Shown: positions 17,951-28,308 of the stretch, piece by piece | How positions within the stretch are numbered: the first letter of the stretch is position 1 | Layout of the letters: each line of letters starts with the position of its first letter | Assembly (NCBI RefSeq): GCF_014873755.1 | Contig: NZ_JADBEG010000001.1 | Coordinates: 3,784,501-3,848,500, forward strand | Source: Amycolatopsis lexingtonensis | Lineage (GTDB): Bacteria; Actinomycetota; Actinomycetes; Mycobacteriales; Pseudonocardiaceae | DNA length: 64,000 nt | Reading direction: 5' to 3' | Program-made: the position numbers and the translations under genes | The notes under the pieces: generated by a model | Told to the model about the DNA's origin: nothing | Database searches by the model: none | The model's input: only the letters and a program-made list of their open reading frames with translations

Positions 17951-19279
17951 TCAGGAGCGCAGGAGCAAGGCGGAGTCGCCGGTCACCGTCAGATGGGTGA
18001 GGAACCAGTCCCGGGCCAGGCACGCCGCCTTGTCGAGGGTGCCGGGTTCCTCGAACAGCGTCCCGGTGGCCGGCACCAAGGCGAGTTCGTTCACGCACGC
18101 GAGGTGACTCCTGGCCCGCCAGCCCAGATCGATTCCGGTGTAGTCGGCGGCGCCGACGATCAGCAGGGTCGGCGCGTGTACCCGGCCGAGGCGGTCGGCA
18201 ATCCGGTCCGGCCTGCCGCCATGCGAAACCACAGCCGCAATCCGGCTGTCCGGATCGGCGGCCGCCAGCAGCACCGCCTCCGCGCCGGGACCGGTGCCGT
18301 GGTAGCCGACGGGAAGGTCCTCGCACCCGGGCTGGGCCCGCAGCCACGACGTCACGGCGGCGAGCCGGCCGGCGAGCAGATCGGCGTCGAAGACCATCCG
18401 CCGATCGGCCTCTTCCACGCGAGTGAGCAGGTCAATCATCAGGGTCCCCAGCCCCGCCGCGACGAAGACGTCGGCGATCCGGCGGTGGCGGGGGCTGTAC
18501 CGGCCGCTTGCGCTGCTGTACGCCTGGATCACCAGGCCGCCGGGTTCTTCGGGCAGGACGATCCGGCCGATCAGCGGCGTCGGCCCGGCGAACACCTCGA
18601 CCCGTTCGTCCTGTACCGGCGGATCGTCCGTGCCCGCGGCGACCGGATGCGGCTCCGGCTGAAGCAGGGCCAGCACCTCCTCGTCTCGCACCTGGGGGAA
18701 GTGGTCGTACCACTGTCCGACGGCGGAGAACCAGGCCGGCGCCTCCAGGCAGACAACCTTGTCGGCAACGGACTCCAATGCGGCAACGGAATCCGGCGCA
18801 CCCACGGGAACTGCCAACACCACCCGAGCCGCTCCTTCGGCTCGGGCGACCTGGCAGGCTGCCCGAGCCGTGGCACCGGTCGCGACCCCGTCGTCGACGA
18901 TCAAGGCGACCCGGCCCCTGATCGGCTCCCGTGCCCGGCCGCCGCGGAACCGGCGAACCCGGCGGCCGAGTTCCGCGCGCTCGGCGCGCTCCACGCAGTT
19001 CAATTCAGCCTCGGTCACCTCACACGCCTGCATCATCCCGGGATTCGTCACCCGGACTCCGCCCTCGCCGATGGCCCCCATCGCCAACTCCGGCTGGAAC
19101 GGGACACCGATCTTGCGCACCACGAGGACATCCAGCGGAGCGTTCAACGCCCGAGCGACTTCGAACGCGACCGGCACGCCCCCGCGGGGAAGCCCGAGCA
19201 CCACGACATCCGCACCGCGGAACTCCTCCAGCACCTCGGCAAGCCGAAGTCCCGCGTCGGTTCGATCGGCAAACGGCAT
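17951..19279 (-). CDS. Phosphoribosyltransferase-alpha/beta hydrolase fusion (Rv0571c type)
   Basis: The 442-residue protein joins two domains. Residues 1-215 form a type I phosphoribosyltransferase, with the PRPP motif VALIVDDGVATGATA and an upstream VVVLGLPRGGVPVAFEV. Residues 230-440 form a dienelactone hydrolase-like alpha/beta fold with GYHGTGPGAEAV at the nucleophile elbow, where the usual Ser is replaced by Thr, and a late Asp (VGAADYTGID). The fusion matches Mycobacterium tuberculosis Rv0571c, a member of the DosR dormancy regulon; its reaction is unknown. The start at ATG 19279 has a poor ribosome site, and an upstream GTG is possible. It is divergent from the sigma factor gene, with a DosR-like box between them. 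Confidence 0.85.
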   Translation of the reverse strand: MPFADRTDAGLRLAEVLEEFRGADVVVLGLPRGGVPVAFEVARALNAPLDVLVVRKIGVPFQPELAMGAIGEGGVRVTNPGMMQACEVTEAELNCVERAERAELGRRVRRFRGGRAREPIRGRVALIVDDGVATGATARAACQVARAEGAARVVLAVPVGAPDSVAALESVADKVVCLEAPAWFSAVGQWYDHFPQVRDEEVLALLQPEPHPVAAGTDDPPVQDERVEVFAGPTPLIGRIVLPEEPGGLVIQAYSSASGRYSPRHRRIADVFVAAGLGTLMIDLLTRVEEADRRMVFDADLLAGRLAAVTSWLRAQPGCEDLPVGYHGTGPGAEAVLLAAADPDSRIAAVVSHGGRPDRIADRLGRVHAPTLLIVGAADYTGIDLGWRARSHLACVNELALVPATGTLFEEPGTLDKAACLARDWFLTHLTVTGDSALLLRS

Positions 19280-19314
19280 GAACCGACGATCGGTGCACCG
19301 CACCACCGCGGGCA

Positions 19315-19329
19315 AGGGCCATTGGTCAC
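19315..19329. promoter_or_regulatory. DosR-like box between Rv0571c-type gene and sigma factor
   Basis: AGGGCCATTGGTCAC reads GTGACCAATGGCCCT on the minus strand, matching 9 of 12 fixed positions. It is 36 bases upstream of the phosphoribosyltransferase start and about 97 upstream of the sigma factor start, so it could act on both. Confidence 0.4.
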
Positions 19330-19425
19330 CAAACGTGCCGAAGACACCCCTTCTGCCCCCATGAGGGGAATTCCGTACGGATTGCGGACGTTTCACACAT
19401 AGCCGGACAGGAGGTGAGAAAGAAG

Positions 19426-20367
19426 GTGAAGGAAAATACGAAAAAATTGCCGGTAATCGAGAACGAAGTCGACAAGGTCGGCCGGTACTACGCGGAGATC
19501 GGCTCGACCCCGCTGCTCACGGCGGCAGACGAGGTGGTCCTCGCGAAACGCATCGAAGCAGGCGTCTACGCCGCGGAACTCCTGCGCCGGTCGGAGACCG
19601 GGAGCCGGGAACTTCCGGCAGCGGCCGGAGACCTCCGGGCGATCGCCGACGACGGCCGGCGCGCCAAGGACCACATGATCCGGGCGAACCTGCGGCTCGC
19701 CGCCGCCGCCAAGCGGTTCCGCCACCCGGATCTGCCGCTGCCGGACGCGATCCAGGAAGGCAATCTGGGCCTGATCCACGCGGTCGAAAAGTTCGACTAC
19801 ACCAAGGGGTACAAGTTCTCCACCTACGCGATGTGGTGGATCCGGCAGGCGATGCAGCGCAGTGCCCGCCTCACCGCCCGCACGATCAGGGTACCCGTGC
19901 ACGCTGCGGAGCAGCTCGCCAAGCTCGACCGGCTCAGTGGTGAGCTGTGGGTCCGGCTTCAGCGCGAGCCCACCGACGGGGAACTCGCCGAAGCAGCAGG
20001 AATGACCACGGAACGAGTCGTGGAGTTGCGTACCGTGGCCCGGGCCACCGCGAGCCTGGACGCGCCGGTGGACGACGACGGGAAGGCCGTGCTCGGTGAC
20101 CTCGTCGCGCAAAGCTCGGCAGCGCCGGCGGCGGAGAACGAGCCCGATTCCGCTCGCGCGCACGAACTCCTCGAGCGGCTGCGGCCGCTGGAACGGCTGG
20201 TCATCACAATGCGATACGGGCTGCACGACGGCCGGCCGCACACCCTGCAGGAGACCGCCGACCGGCTCGGGCTGCCCCGAGAACGGGTCCGCCGGCTGGA
20301 ACAGCGGGCACTGGCTCGGCTGCGCGAGCCGGACGAGCACCCACGTGCACTCGCCCCCACGGGGTGA
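19426..20367 (+). CDS. Primary-like sigma-70 factor (group 2)
   Basis: The product is about 313 residues. It contains the region 1.2 motif RYYAEIGSTPLL, region 2 with the core-binding and -10 melting motif AIQEGNLGLIHAVEKFDY and FSTYAMWWIRQAMQR, region 3 with RVPVHAAEQLAKL, and region 4 with the recognition helix HTLQETADRLGLPRERVRRL. It lacks the long region 1.1 of HrdB, as do group 2 factors such as SigB and HrdD. It should direct RNA polymerase to an alternative, probably stress-related, gene set. AGGAGG at 19409-19414 precedes GTG 19426 by 11 bases. A GTG at 19414 overlaps that site and is unlikely as a start; a TTG at 19450 is a further option. Confidence 0.9.
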   Translation: MKENTKKLPVIENEVDKVGRYYAEIGSTPLLTAADEVVLAKRIEAGVYAAELLRRSETGSRELPAAAGDLRAIADDGRRAKDHMIRANLRLAAAAKRFRHPDLPLPDAIQEGNLGLIHAVEKFDYTKGYKFSTYAMWWIRQAMQRSARLTARTIRVPVHAAEQLAKLDRLSGELWVRLQREPTDGELAEAAGMTTERVVELRTVARATASLDAPVDDDGKAVLGDLVAQSSAAPAAENEPDSARAHELLERLRPLERLVITMRYGLHDGRPHTLQETADRLGLPRERVRRLEQRALARLREPDEHPRALAPTG

Positions 20368-20564
20368 TCGGCATACGGAACTCCGGTCCCGGAGGTCGAG
20401 GGCCTTCGCCTGTACGGACCGGGCCGGATCCGCGCCACGCCGGTGGGTCGCGGGAAACCCGGTGACCCGCTCGAAGAGATGGCCGGGGATTCGACCGTTC
20501 CGGAACTCGGACTCCCACGTCGTCGGACGAAAGCCGCTCGATCCCCGGGCGGCCTTGTCGTCTG

Positions 20565-20804
20565 TCAGATCCGGTCCCGCACGCCCACGACACCTGCCGC
20601 CGCCGCGCAGCTGGCGCTGCAATACATGGCGTCAATGGCTTCGACGCCGTGGCCGATGATCCGGCAGTGGCACCGCACGCACACCGGCGCGAGCTGGTGG
20701 ATGGCGCACTCGAAGCTGTCGAACACGTGCGGACCCGTACCGTCCGGTGTCGTGACCTGGAACGCCTTGTCGTAGTCGTTGCCGCAGACTTCGCATTCAG
20801 CCAT
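20565..20804 (-). CDS. Small cysteine-rich zinc-binding protein
   Basis: The 79-residue product starts at ATG 20804. It has regularly placed metal ligands: CEVCGNDY at the start, then FECAIH, then CVRCHCRIIGHGV, then YCSASCA. This resembles small actinobacterial proteins annotated as metallothionein-like or TRASH-like zinc proteins. The arrangement suggests two zinc sites and a role in metal handling or as a small nucleic-acid or protein adaptor; there is no direct evidence for either. It follows the DUF2267 gene on the same strand with a 125-base gap. Confidence 0.65.
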   Translation of the reverse strand: MAECEVCGNDYDKAFQVTTPDGTGPHVFDSFECAIHQLAPVCVRCHCRIIGHGVEAIDAMYCSASCAAAAGVVGVRDRI

Positions 20805-20929
20805 GACTCTTTGCTCCTCTCCTTGTCCTGAGCGGGCACCACGTCGTGGCGACCCGCTGATCCGGTAAAGGATCTCGCCGGTGCTCCGGCAGCCAAAAGG
20901 GCCGGAACGACGTGGAGCCGGCACATCCG

Positions 20930-21565
20930 CTAGGTCTGCACGGTGTCCCGTGACATCAGGATGCGATGTGCCTCTTGCGCCGCCGTCGCGACACGGCCGC
21001 CGCCGGGTTCGCTGGTGGGGAGTTCTTCCAGGCCGCGCGCAAGCGCCGAGACCGCGTCGGTCAACAGCAGCACCGTGTCCTCCAGGGCGTTGAGCCGCAG
21101 GTGTTCGGTACCGCGGCTCGCCGGCTCCGCGGCAGGGACCGCGGGCCGGCCTTCGAGCTCACTCCGGAGCCCGGCGGGCAGCATGGCGAAGACGTGATCG
21201 AGCTGGCCAGGCGAAAACAGTCCGTTCATCGCCGCCGACACCGCACCGGCGATGGCAGGCACCTCGGCGATGCCGACCCGCGCCTCACCGGCGAACAAGG
21301 CGCTGAACCGCTCGGCGTCGTAGCGGACCGGGACCTTCGCCGGCGCCCAGCCTTCGTAGTAGACACCGCGCAGGAACTGCGGCAGCTGCGCACCGAGGTG
21401 CACCGCGCTGTCCACGGTCAGCCGATCGCGGACCAGGTGCAGCCAGGCACGCGTCGCGCGGTAGGCAAAGTGACGGTCTTCGGTGCCCAGCTGCGCGGCG
21501 ACGGCGGTCAGCCACTCGTGGGCTCGCTGCTGCGCATGGGCGAGCGGATCACGATGCGGGCTCAT
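20930..21565 (-). CDS. DUF2267 protein
   Basis: ATG 21565 follows a perfect AGGAGGTG site. The 211-residue helical protein shows the DUF2267 pattern: HEWLTAVAAQLG, AYRATRAWLHLVRDRL, then AVHLGAQLPQFLRGVYYEGW at about 57-76, and GQLDHVFAMLPAGLR at about 117-131. The family is common in actinobacterial stress clusters, often beside universal stress and Hsp20 proteins, and has no known activity. A DosR-like box lies about 60 bases upstream, overlapping the stop codon of the capA-type gene. Confidence 0.85.
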   Translation of the reverse strand: MSPHRDPLAHAQQRAHEWLTAVAAQLGTEDRHFAYRATRAWLHLVRDRLTVDSAVHLGAQLPQFLRGVYYEGWAPAKVPVRYDAERFSALFAGEARVGIAEVPAIAGAVSAAMNGLFSPGQLDHVFAMLPAGLRSELEGRPAVPAAEPASRGTEHLRLNALEDTVLLLTDAVSALARGLEELPTSEPGGGRVATAAQEAHRILMSRDTVQT

Positions 21566-21623
21566 GGCACACCTCCTGATCGTCGGAAACCACCAGGCTC
21601 ACCCTTCTTCCGAGCACGGTAAA

Positions 21624-21638
21624 GGGACCAAGGGCCTC
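21624..21638. promoter_or_regulatory. DosR-like box before DUF2267
   Basis: GGGACCAAGGGCCTC keeps both GGGAC and GGGCC half-sites. It lies 59 bases from the DUF2267 start. Confidence 0.35.
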
Positions 21639-22752
21639 AATGCGGCAGCCGGTCCTGATCGAGGTGCAGCATGCCGGACGGCTCCCGGCGGACTCGGACG
21701 CCGAACGGGCGGCACACGCGGTCGAGCCGCGAGCGCAGCCATTCGACGTTCCGGTCTTCGGGGTGCTCGAGCCGCATCTTCCGCGCCTGCACGGGCAGCA
21801 TGCGCAGCGATACCAGCTCCCCGCTGTCCGATGAGAACGAAGCGAAATACAGCAGCCGAAGATCATCCCGATAATAGTCGTGTCCGGGTATCCCTTCGTA
21901 ATCATTGATGGCATCCCCGCAGCCGTAGAGGATCAGCCTGTTGCGATACAGCTCGATCGGCCGCGGATGATGCGAGGAATGCCCGTACACGACGTCGACG
22001 CCGGCATCGATCAGCCGATGCGCGAAACGCACCTGACCCGGATCCACCCGGTACCCCCAGTTGGTGCCCCAGTGCAGCGACACGATCCCGATGTCGCCGG
22101 GCCTCTTGAATTCCAGCACCCTCCGGCTCACCTCCGCGGCGCTGCGGCCGGAGAGGCCATGGACGAACGAGACCCCGGGCCGGTCCCCCGTCGCGGCCCA
22201 GCGCCGGGGAGCACCACTGCTCGCCATACCCGCGGCGAAGACCACGACCCGCCGGCTCCCGTCGACCGGGACGATGACAGGCTCCTTCGCCTCGATGACG
22301 TCGTAGCCGGCACCGAGCCCGCGAAGCCCCGCTTGGTCCAGGAAGCCGAGGGTGTCGGTGAGCCCGGCCATACCGAAGTCGAGGACGTGGTTGTTCGCCA
22401 GTGCGCAGGCGTCCGGCCGGACCGCGGTCAGCACCGGCAGGTTGCCGGGACTCATCCGGTAGTGCAGTTGCTTGTCCAGCGCGAACTCGCCGCCGGCGGT
22501 GACGCTGGTCTCCAGGTTGAGCAGCCGGACGTCCGGCGCCTCCGCCTCCAGCACCGGGATCGCCGCACCCCACGGCCAGGAAAAATCGACCGGCCGCGGG
22601 ATGGGTCCGTTCGCCTTCTCGGCCAACGCGACATACGTGCGCGCGTCGTCGACGGCGGGCTCCCGCAACGCCGGATCACCGGGACACGGGAGGATCTGAT
22701 CGACCCCGCGGGCCGGCATCACGTCACCGCACAAAAACACGGTTACCGCCAC
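21637..22752 (-). CDS. CapA-family (PGA synthesis-like) metallophosphatase
   Basis: The protein has about 371 residues and the CapA fold. It carries FLCGDVMPARGVDQIL near the N-terminus, NLETSV near 85, ALANNHVLDFG near 120, SLHWGTNWGY and YGHSSHHPRPIELYRNRLILY later. These are the metal-binding His/Asp/Asn motifs of the calcineurin-like superfamily. The family includes poly-gamma-glutamate synthesis protein CapA and DosR-regulon member Rv0574c; no other capsule genes are present here, so polymer synthesis is not implied. GTG 22752 follows GGGAGGAGAC and is the best start; an ATG ten codons upstream (22782) has a weaker site. A strong DosR half-site lies about 100 bases upstream. Confidence 0.85.
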   Translation of the reverse strand: MAVTVFLCGDVMPARGVDQILPCPGDPALREPAVDDARTYVALAEKANGPIPRPVDFSWPWGAAIPVLEAEAPDVRLLNLETSVTAGGEFALDKQLHYRMSPGNLPVLTAVRPDACALANNHVLDFGMAGLTDTLGFLDQAGLRGLGAGYDVIEAKEPVIVPVDGSRRVVVFAAGMASSGAPRRWAATGDRPGVSFVHGLSGRSAAEVSRRVLEFKRPGDIGIVSLHWGTNWGYRVDPGQVRFAHRLIDAGVDVVYGHSSHHPRPIELYRNRLILYGCGDAINDYEGIPGHDYYRDDLRLLYFASFSSDSGELVSLRMLPVQARKMRLEHPEDRNVEWLRSRLDRVCRPFGVRVRREPSGMLHLDQDRLPH

Positions 22753-22785
22753 GTCTCCTCCCGCCACGGCAGGCACGTTCATCGC

Positions 22786-23529
22786 TCATGACGTTCTCCG
22801 TGAACCACGCAGCCGATTGTCGCGCGACCGGAAAGCGCTCACCCCATCTGAGGGGAAACGAAAGTCCCTCCCGCATGAGTCCTTCGCCCCTTCGAGAGAG
22901 CGGTCGGATGCGCGACCCTCTTCGCAGGGAGGGACCGGGACCCGTCCGGGGAGGGCGAACATCCGGCGGAGCAGAGTGCCGGATTGTCCTCGGGCGGGTC
23001 CTCGTTGCCGACGCACGGTCAGAGTCCTCGGGATTTTCCGGATTTCGGGGTGATCGCGCGGCCGGTCCGGATGAGCCCGGTCGTCGACGCCGATGTCGCA
23101 GGGCACGACCACCACCGGGCACGTCGCCTCCCGCAGACACTGGTCCGCGACCGAGCCGACGGCCACCGGCGGCGACGCGCCGTGCCGGCGGACGCCGAGG
23201 ACGAGCATCGCCGCCGCCCGGGAAGCTTCGACGAGCGCGACCGCGGGTGAATGCCCGATCACCTCGGGCCGGATCCGCACGCCGGGAAGGCCGGCCCTTA
23301 CTCGCGCGATGATTTCGTCGAGTTCGCGCAGTTGCCGCGACTCGGCGGTTTCCGGCCAGCCGGTGACCCCGGCGCTGAGGTCGTACCCGGGCTCGCACGT
23401 CCAGGCCCGTAGTGCGACGACCCGGCGCCCGCTCACGGCGGCCTCGGCGGCTGCCCAGCCGAGCACCACCTCGCCGGCGGTCGAACGGTCCACACCGACG
23501 ACGATGTCGTCCCGTCCTGGCGTTTCCAT
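22786..23529 (-). CDS. Universal stress protein with non-homologous C-terminal extension
   Basis: ATG 23529 follows GAAGGGGC. Residues 5-145 are a single UspA domain: DDIVVGVDRSTAGEVVLGWA at the start and LVLGVRRHG...VGSVADQCLREA with VVVVP at the end, the ATP-binding G-2x-G-9x-G region. A normal USP would stop here. The frame instead runs on for about 100 residues of low-complexity, Arg/Pro-rich sequence to 22786, overlapping the promoter region of the capA-type gene. The extension probably results from loss of the original stop. Universal stress proteins are prominent in the mycobacterial DosR regulon. Confidence 0.7.
   Translation of the reverse strand: METPGRDDIVVGVDRSTAGEVVLGWAAAEAAVSGRRVVALRAWTCEPGYDLSAGVTGWPETAESRQLRELDEIIARVRAGLPGVRIRPEVIGHSPAVALVEASRAAAMLVLGVRRHGASPPVAVGSVADQCLREATCPVVVVPCDIGVDDRAHPDRPRDHPEIRKIPRTLTVRRQRGPARGQSGTLLRRMFALPGRVPVPPCEEGRASDRSLEGAKDSCGRDFRFPSDGVSAFRSRDNRLRGSRRTS
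22852..22869. promoter_or_regulatory. DosR-like box before the CapA gene
   Basis: On the minus strand this is AGGGACTTTCGTTTCCCC: a perfect GGGACTT half-site followed by a degraded second half. It lies 100 bases upstream of GTG 22752. Confidence 0.4.
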
Positions 23530-23730
23530 GCCCCTTCGCCTCCTGCCGTGGCCGCGGTACCACAAGCGGTTCCCTCGTCGAGGATCGCTGCAGCGAGGCG
23601 CGCATCCAAGAGGCATTGGACGTCTCTTGGCCGGTCGCCGGTCACCACGTCCTCATGGCACTTCGCCGACAGTTCCAGGACTTGGTGCCCTTCGTTCTCG
23701 CCGAGCCGGAAGAAGGGGTCGGTGACGACC

Positions 23731-24001
23731 GCACGTGGTTTCACCAGCCTGCCGGTGATCGAGTCGGACGGCCGGCGACCCCGGCTCCGGAGCGGTGCCG
23801 GAAGGCCGGACCCGGACAGCCGCTTCCGCGATGCGTCCGGGCCCGGCCGTCCCGGCAGGCACTCGCGTGCGCGAACTGGCGAACCACGTGGCGGAACCCG
23901 GCACCCGCTCATTGCCGGTGGTCGGAGCCGGGGGTGTTGGTCGGCATCGTTACCGCGGGCGACGTGGTGCGTGCATTGGCCGGCACTCACGGACGCTCAC
24001 G
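23731..24001 (+). pseudogene. Decayed CBS-domain protein
   Basis: Three pieces of a CBS-pair protein appear in order in three frames: GFTSLPVIESDGR (about 23737-23775), then SAMRPGPAVPAGTRVRELA with TRSLPVV (23819-23923), then GVLVGIVTAGDVVRALAG (about 23932-23988). They match the two CBS motifs and the linker of HRP1-like proteins (Rv2626c, a DosR-regulon member). No single product can be made. The assignment rests on short motifs and is moderate. Confidence 0.5.
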
Positions 24002-24207
24002 GACCACTGCTCGATGACGTCCGTGCCGCCGCGGTGAGCGATGGGGCCGCGGGCCGCGGAATGTCTCCGTCCGCCACGGGTGTCAAGCGACGGCCGACCG
24101 TGCTTTCCCGGCTTTCCCGTCACGCCGGGCGGGAGCTTCGTGCTCGACGATGGCCGGCTGCCCGGAACATTCCCGTGTGCGTAGGGGTACCGGCCGCACC
24201 GGCCCGG

Positions 24208-24954
24208 TCAGAAGATGACCTCGCACCGGGCCAGTGCCTCGAACCGCGAATCGCAGCGGTCGGCCGCACCGGGACCGCCATCCCCGAAGTCCACGCCCTC
24301 CGCGTCGGTGAGCGTGTCGTTGCCTTCGGCGCCGCGGACGATGTCGTTGCCTTCCCCGCCGTCGAGGTTGTCGTTGCCCGCACCGCCGTCAAGGGTGTCG
24401 TCCCCGGCGTCACCGCTGATGCGGTCCGGCCCGGCCTGTCCGTTCAGCGTGTCGGCGCCCGCGCCCCCGTTGACGGTGTCGCCGCCGGCTCCTCCGTCGG
24501 CGGTGTCGTCACCCGCGCCGCCTTCGATGACGTCGACTCCCTGGCCGCCGCTGAGCGTGTCGGCGCCGTTCCCGCCGTCCAGCCGGTCAGCGCCCTGACT
24601 GCCGAACAACGTGTCCGCGCCCGCTTCGCCGTTCAGCGTGTCGGGGCCGGCCTCGCCGTCCGCCCAGTCGGCCCCGTCACCGCCGAAGAACTGGTCGCTG
24701 CCGTCGCCGAGGCAGGCGGTGTCGTTGCCCCCGAGGCCGAACACCACGTCGTTGCCGCCGAGCGTCACGAACACGTCCGCGCCGGGCGTGCCGTACAGCA
24801 CGTCGGCGCCGGCCGTGCCGACCTCCGTGGCGGGCAGCCCGTGGCAGGTCGGTGGCGCCTGCGCCACTGCCGTTCCCGCCGGCACCAGCACGAAGCCCGC
24901 CGCCAGCACCACCGGGCCGAGCACCCGGTTCACGCCGCACCACTGATTGATCAT
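24208..24954 (-). CDS. Secreted RTX-type calcium-binding repeat protein
   Basis: ATG 24954 follows GGGAGGT. The 248-residue protein has a signal peptide (cut after VAQA near residue 32) and then at least twelve RTX nonapeptides of the form GGxGxDxLx, such as GGAGDDTAD and GGNGADTLS, from about 65 to 220. A cysteine-bearing cap follows. RTX repeats fold into a calcium-filled beta roll outside the cell. There is no toxin, protease or lipase domain and no type I secretion partner, so it is probably a small structural or calcium-buffering exoprotein exported by Sec. Confidence 0.85.
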   Translation of the reverse strand: MINQWCGVNRVLGPVVLAAGFVLVPAGTAVAQAPPTCHGLPATEVGTAGADVLYGTPGADVFVTLGGNDVVFGLGGNDTACLGDGSDQFFGGDGADWADGEAGPDTLNGEAGADTLFGSQGADRLDGGNGADTLSGGQGVDVIEGGAGDDTADGGAGGDTVNGGAGADTLNGQAGPDRISGDAGDDTLDGGAGNDNLDGGEGNDIVRGAEGNDTLTDAEGVDFGDGGPGAADRCDSRFEALARCEVIF

Positions 24955-25029
24955 CGAGACCTCCCTTTTCCGGCAGCCGGCGAGAATTTCGCCGTCCGCC
25001 GGAAAAGTACGAAGCCACACCGCCCGGCC

Positions 25030-25548
25030 CTACCCCTCGGCGTGTGATACCGCGGGCATTCTTCGACCGACGGGCTGATCCGGGGATGCGCCGCTGTGGC
25101 CGCCGGCTTCGTCGAGCAGCTCGCCGACCGGGACGTTGTCGGCCAGACAGGTGGCGGTGAACTTCGTGAAGCCGTGCGCCACCGCGGCTTCGCCGAGCAT
25201 CCGGACGAGCGCGGTGGCCAGGCCGGCGTGCCGCCACGCGGGATCCACGACGACGGCGACGTCCGCCACCCCCGGTTCGGCGGTGGCCTCGTACCGCGCG
25301 ACCGCGGCCCCGTGCCCGTCCGGAGCGCGCGCGACGAGCGCGTAACGGCGTTCGTGGTCCAGTTCGGTGAGCCGCCGCAGCAGCTTCGGGATGGCCCGAG
25401 GCGGTGGCCCGCGGAAGCGGCGGTACCGGGTCTCCGGGTCGGCGTGTTCGATCGCCGTCCCGAGCTCGGGGGCGTCGGCCGGGGTGAGCAGGTCGATCGA
25501 GACCTGCCGCCCGTCGGTCAAGCGGACGCTTCGGTACGCGGTGGGCAT
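25030..25548 (-). CDS. GNAT N-acetyltransferase
   Basis: The 172-residue protein has the GNAT order: [20 protein letters not shown] (helices 1-2), then [18 protein letters not shown], then [20 protein letters not shown], with the acetyl-CoA loop R-H-A-G-L-A, then FTATCLADN. The substrate is unknown. Such single-domain enzymes with a 'SxETRYRRF' N-terminal motif occur in stress-linked gene clusters. It sits alone between the RTX gene and acsA. Confidence 0.8.
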   Translation of the reverse strand: MPTAYRSVRLTDGRQVSIDLLTPADAPELGTAIEHADPETRYRRFRGPPPRAIPKLLRRLTELDHERRYALVARAPDGHGAAVARYEATAEPGVADVAVVVDPAWRHAGLATALVRMLGEAAVAHGFTKFTATCLADNVPVGELLDEAGGHSGASPDQPVGRRMPAVSHAEG

Positions 25549-25763
25549 CGTCCATCACTCACCTCCCCCGACGCCGATCCGGCCACGATCGCCGGGGTGA
25601 GGACTTTGTACCACCACAGGCCGTGACCTCCAGCCCTCCCACGTCGCCGGTCCGGCGGGGAGGGTGCGGGCACGGCCACACGGTGGGAGGCAGTCATGCG
25701 ATACCGCACCCGAGGCGACACCGGCCCGCCGCACGAACCAGCCCGCAGCGGGGAGGCCGGGTC

Positions 25764-27526
<1,763 letters not shown>

Positions 27527-27530
<4 letters not shown>

Positions 27531-27941
27531 CGAGCGAACCGGAAAGCGCGGTCACCCCGAGAGCGAAAGAACGGGTCGAGCTGCTCCGCCAGATGGTGCG
27601 GATCCGGCGGTTCGAAGAACGCTGCGTCGAGCTTTACAGCGCCGCCGAAATCCGCGGGTTCATGCACCTGTACATCGGTGAGGAAGCGATCGCTGCCGGT
27701 GTGCTCCAAGCGCTGGACCCCGGCGACGCCGTCGTGTCGACCTACCGGGAGCACGGGCACGCCCTCGCCCGCGGCGTGCCGATGGACGCGATCCTCGCGG
27801 AGATGTACGGCCGGACGACCGGCTGCAGCCGCGGCCGGGGCGGCTCGATGCACTTGTTCGACGCGAGCCGCCGCTTCTACGGCGGCAACGCCATCGTCGG
27901 CGGCGGGCTGCCGATCGCGACCGGGCTCGCGCTGGCCGCCT
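27527..27941 (+). pseudogene. pdhA: Truncated pyruvate dehydrogenase E1 alpha
   Basis: The first 138 residues are a good PDH/branched-chain E1 alpha N-terminus: [57 protein letters not shown] and [15 protein letters not shown]. Just before the thiamine-diphosphate GDG motif, the homology stops at about 27941 and the frame runs on to 28345 in unrelated sequence. The E1 beta and E2 genes that normally follow are absent. The piece cannot bind TPP and is non-functional. The break abuts a CHAD-domain remnant on the opposite strand, pointing to a deletion. Confidence 0.85.
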
Positions 27942-28006
27942 CCAGCAGCAGCGCCGCCACCGCTGCGCTGACGTCAGCCCGGCCTGACCGCTCAGGTCTC
28001 GGCACT

Positions 28007-28264
28007 TCACTTCCTGTGACGTCGATCGTCGGCTTCGAGCCATCGGGTGAGCTTGGACCTGGTGGCCTGAGCCCGGATGCCGTCGAACTGAGCCCGGTTG
28101 ACGCGGGCGGCAGCGCGTTCGCGCTCGACGAGGCGGCCGCAGCTGAGCATCACCGCCGGGCCGCCCAGGTGCCGCTCGGCAAGTTCAGCCCACTGCTGGG
28201 CGGCGATGACGGCGTCGTGATGCTCGCCGAGGAGGTCCTGGACTTCGGCGATCTCGATCGTCAG
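28007..28264 (-). pseudogene. CHAD-domain protein remnant
   Basis: The minus strand encodes [20 protein letters not shown], then [18 protein letters not shown] and [10 protein letters not shown] before a stop at 28007. This is the C-terminal end of a CHAD domain, a helical domain that binds polyphosphate. The N-terminal part is missing: an in-frame stop lies directly upstream and the next gene follows. Confidence 0.6.
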
Positions 28265-28308
28265 CCCGGCTCACTTCGATACCACGGACATCCGCGCGCG
28301 GGTCCGGC

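Noticed and set aside
21637..22752. Poly-gamma-glutamate capsule locus
   Set aside because: No capB/capC-like ligase or other capsule gene is nearby; the CapA family is broad.
24208..24740. CRISPR-like array because of regular GC-rich repeats
   Set aside because: The periodicity is 27 bases in coding frame and encodes RTX nonapeptides.
24208..24954. RTX toxin or protease
   Set aside because: Only signal peptide and repeats are present; no catalytic or pore-forming domain and no type I secretion genes.
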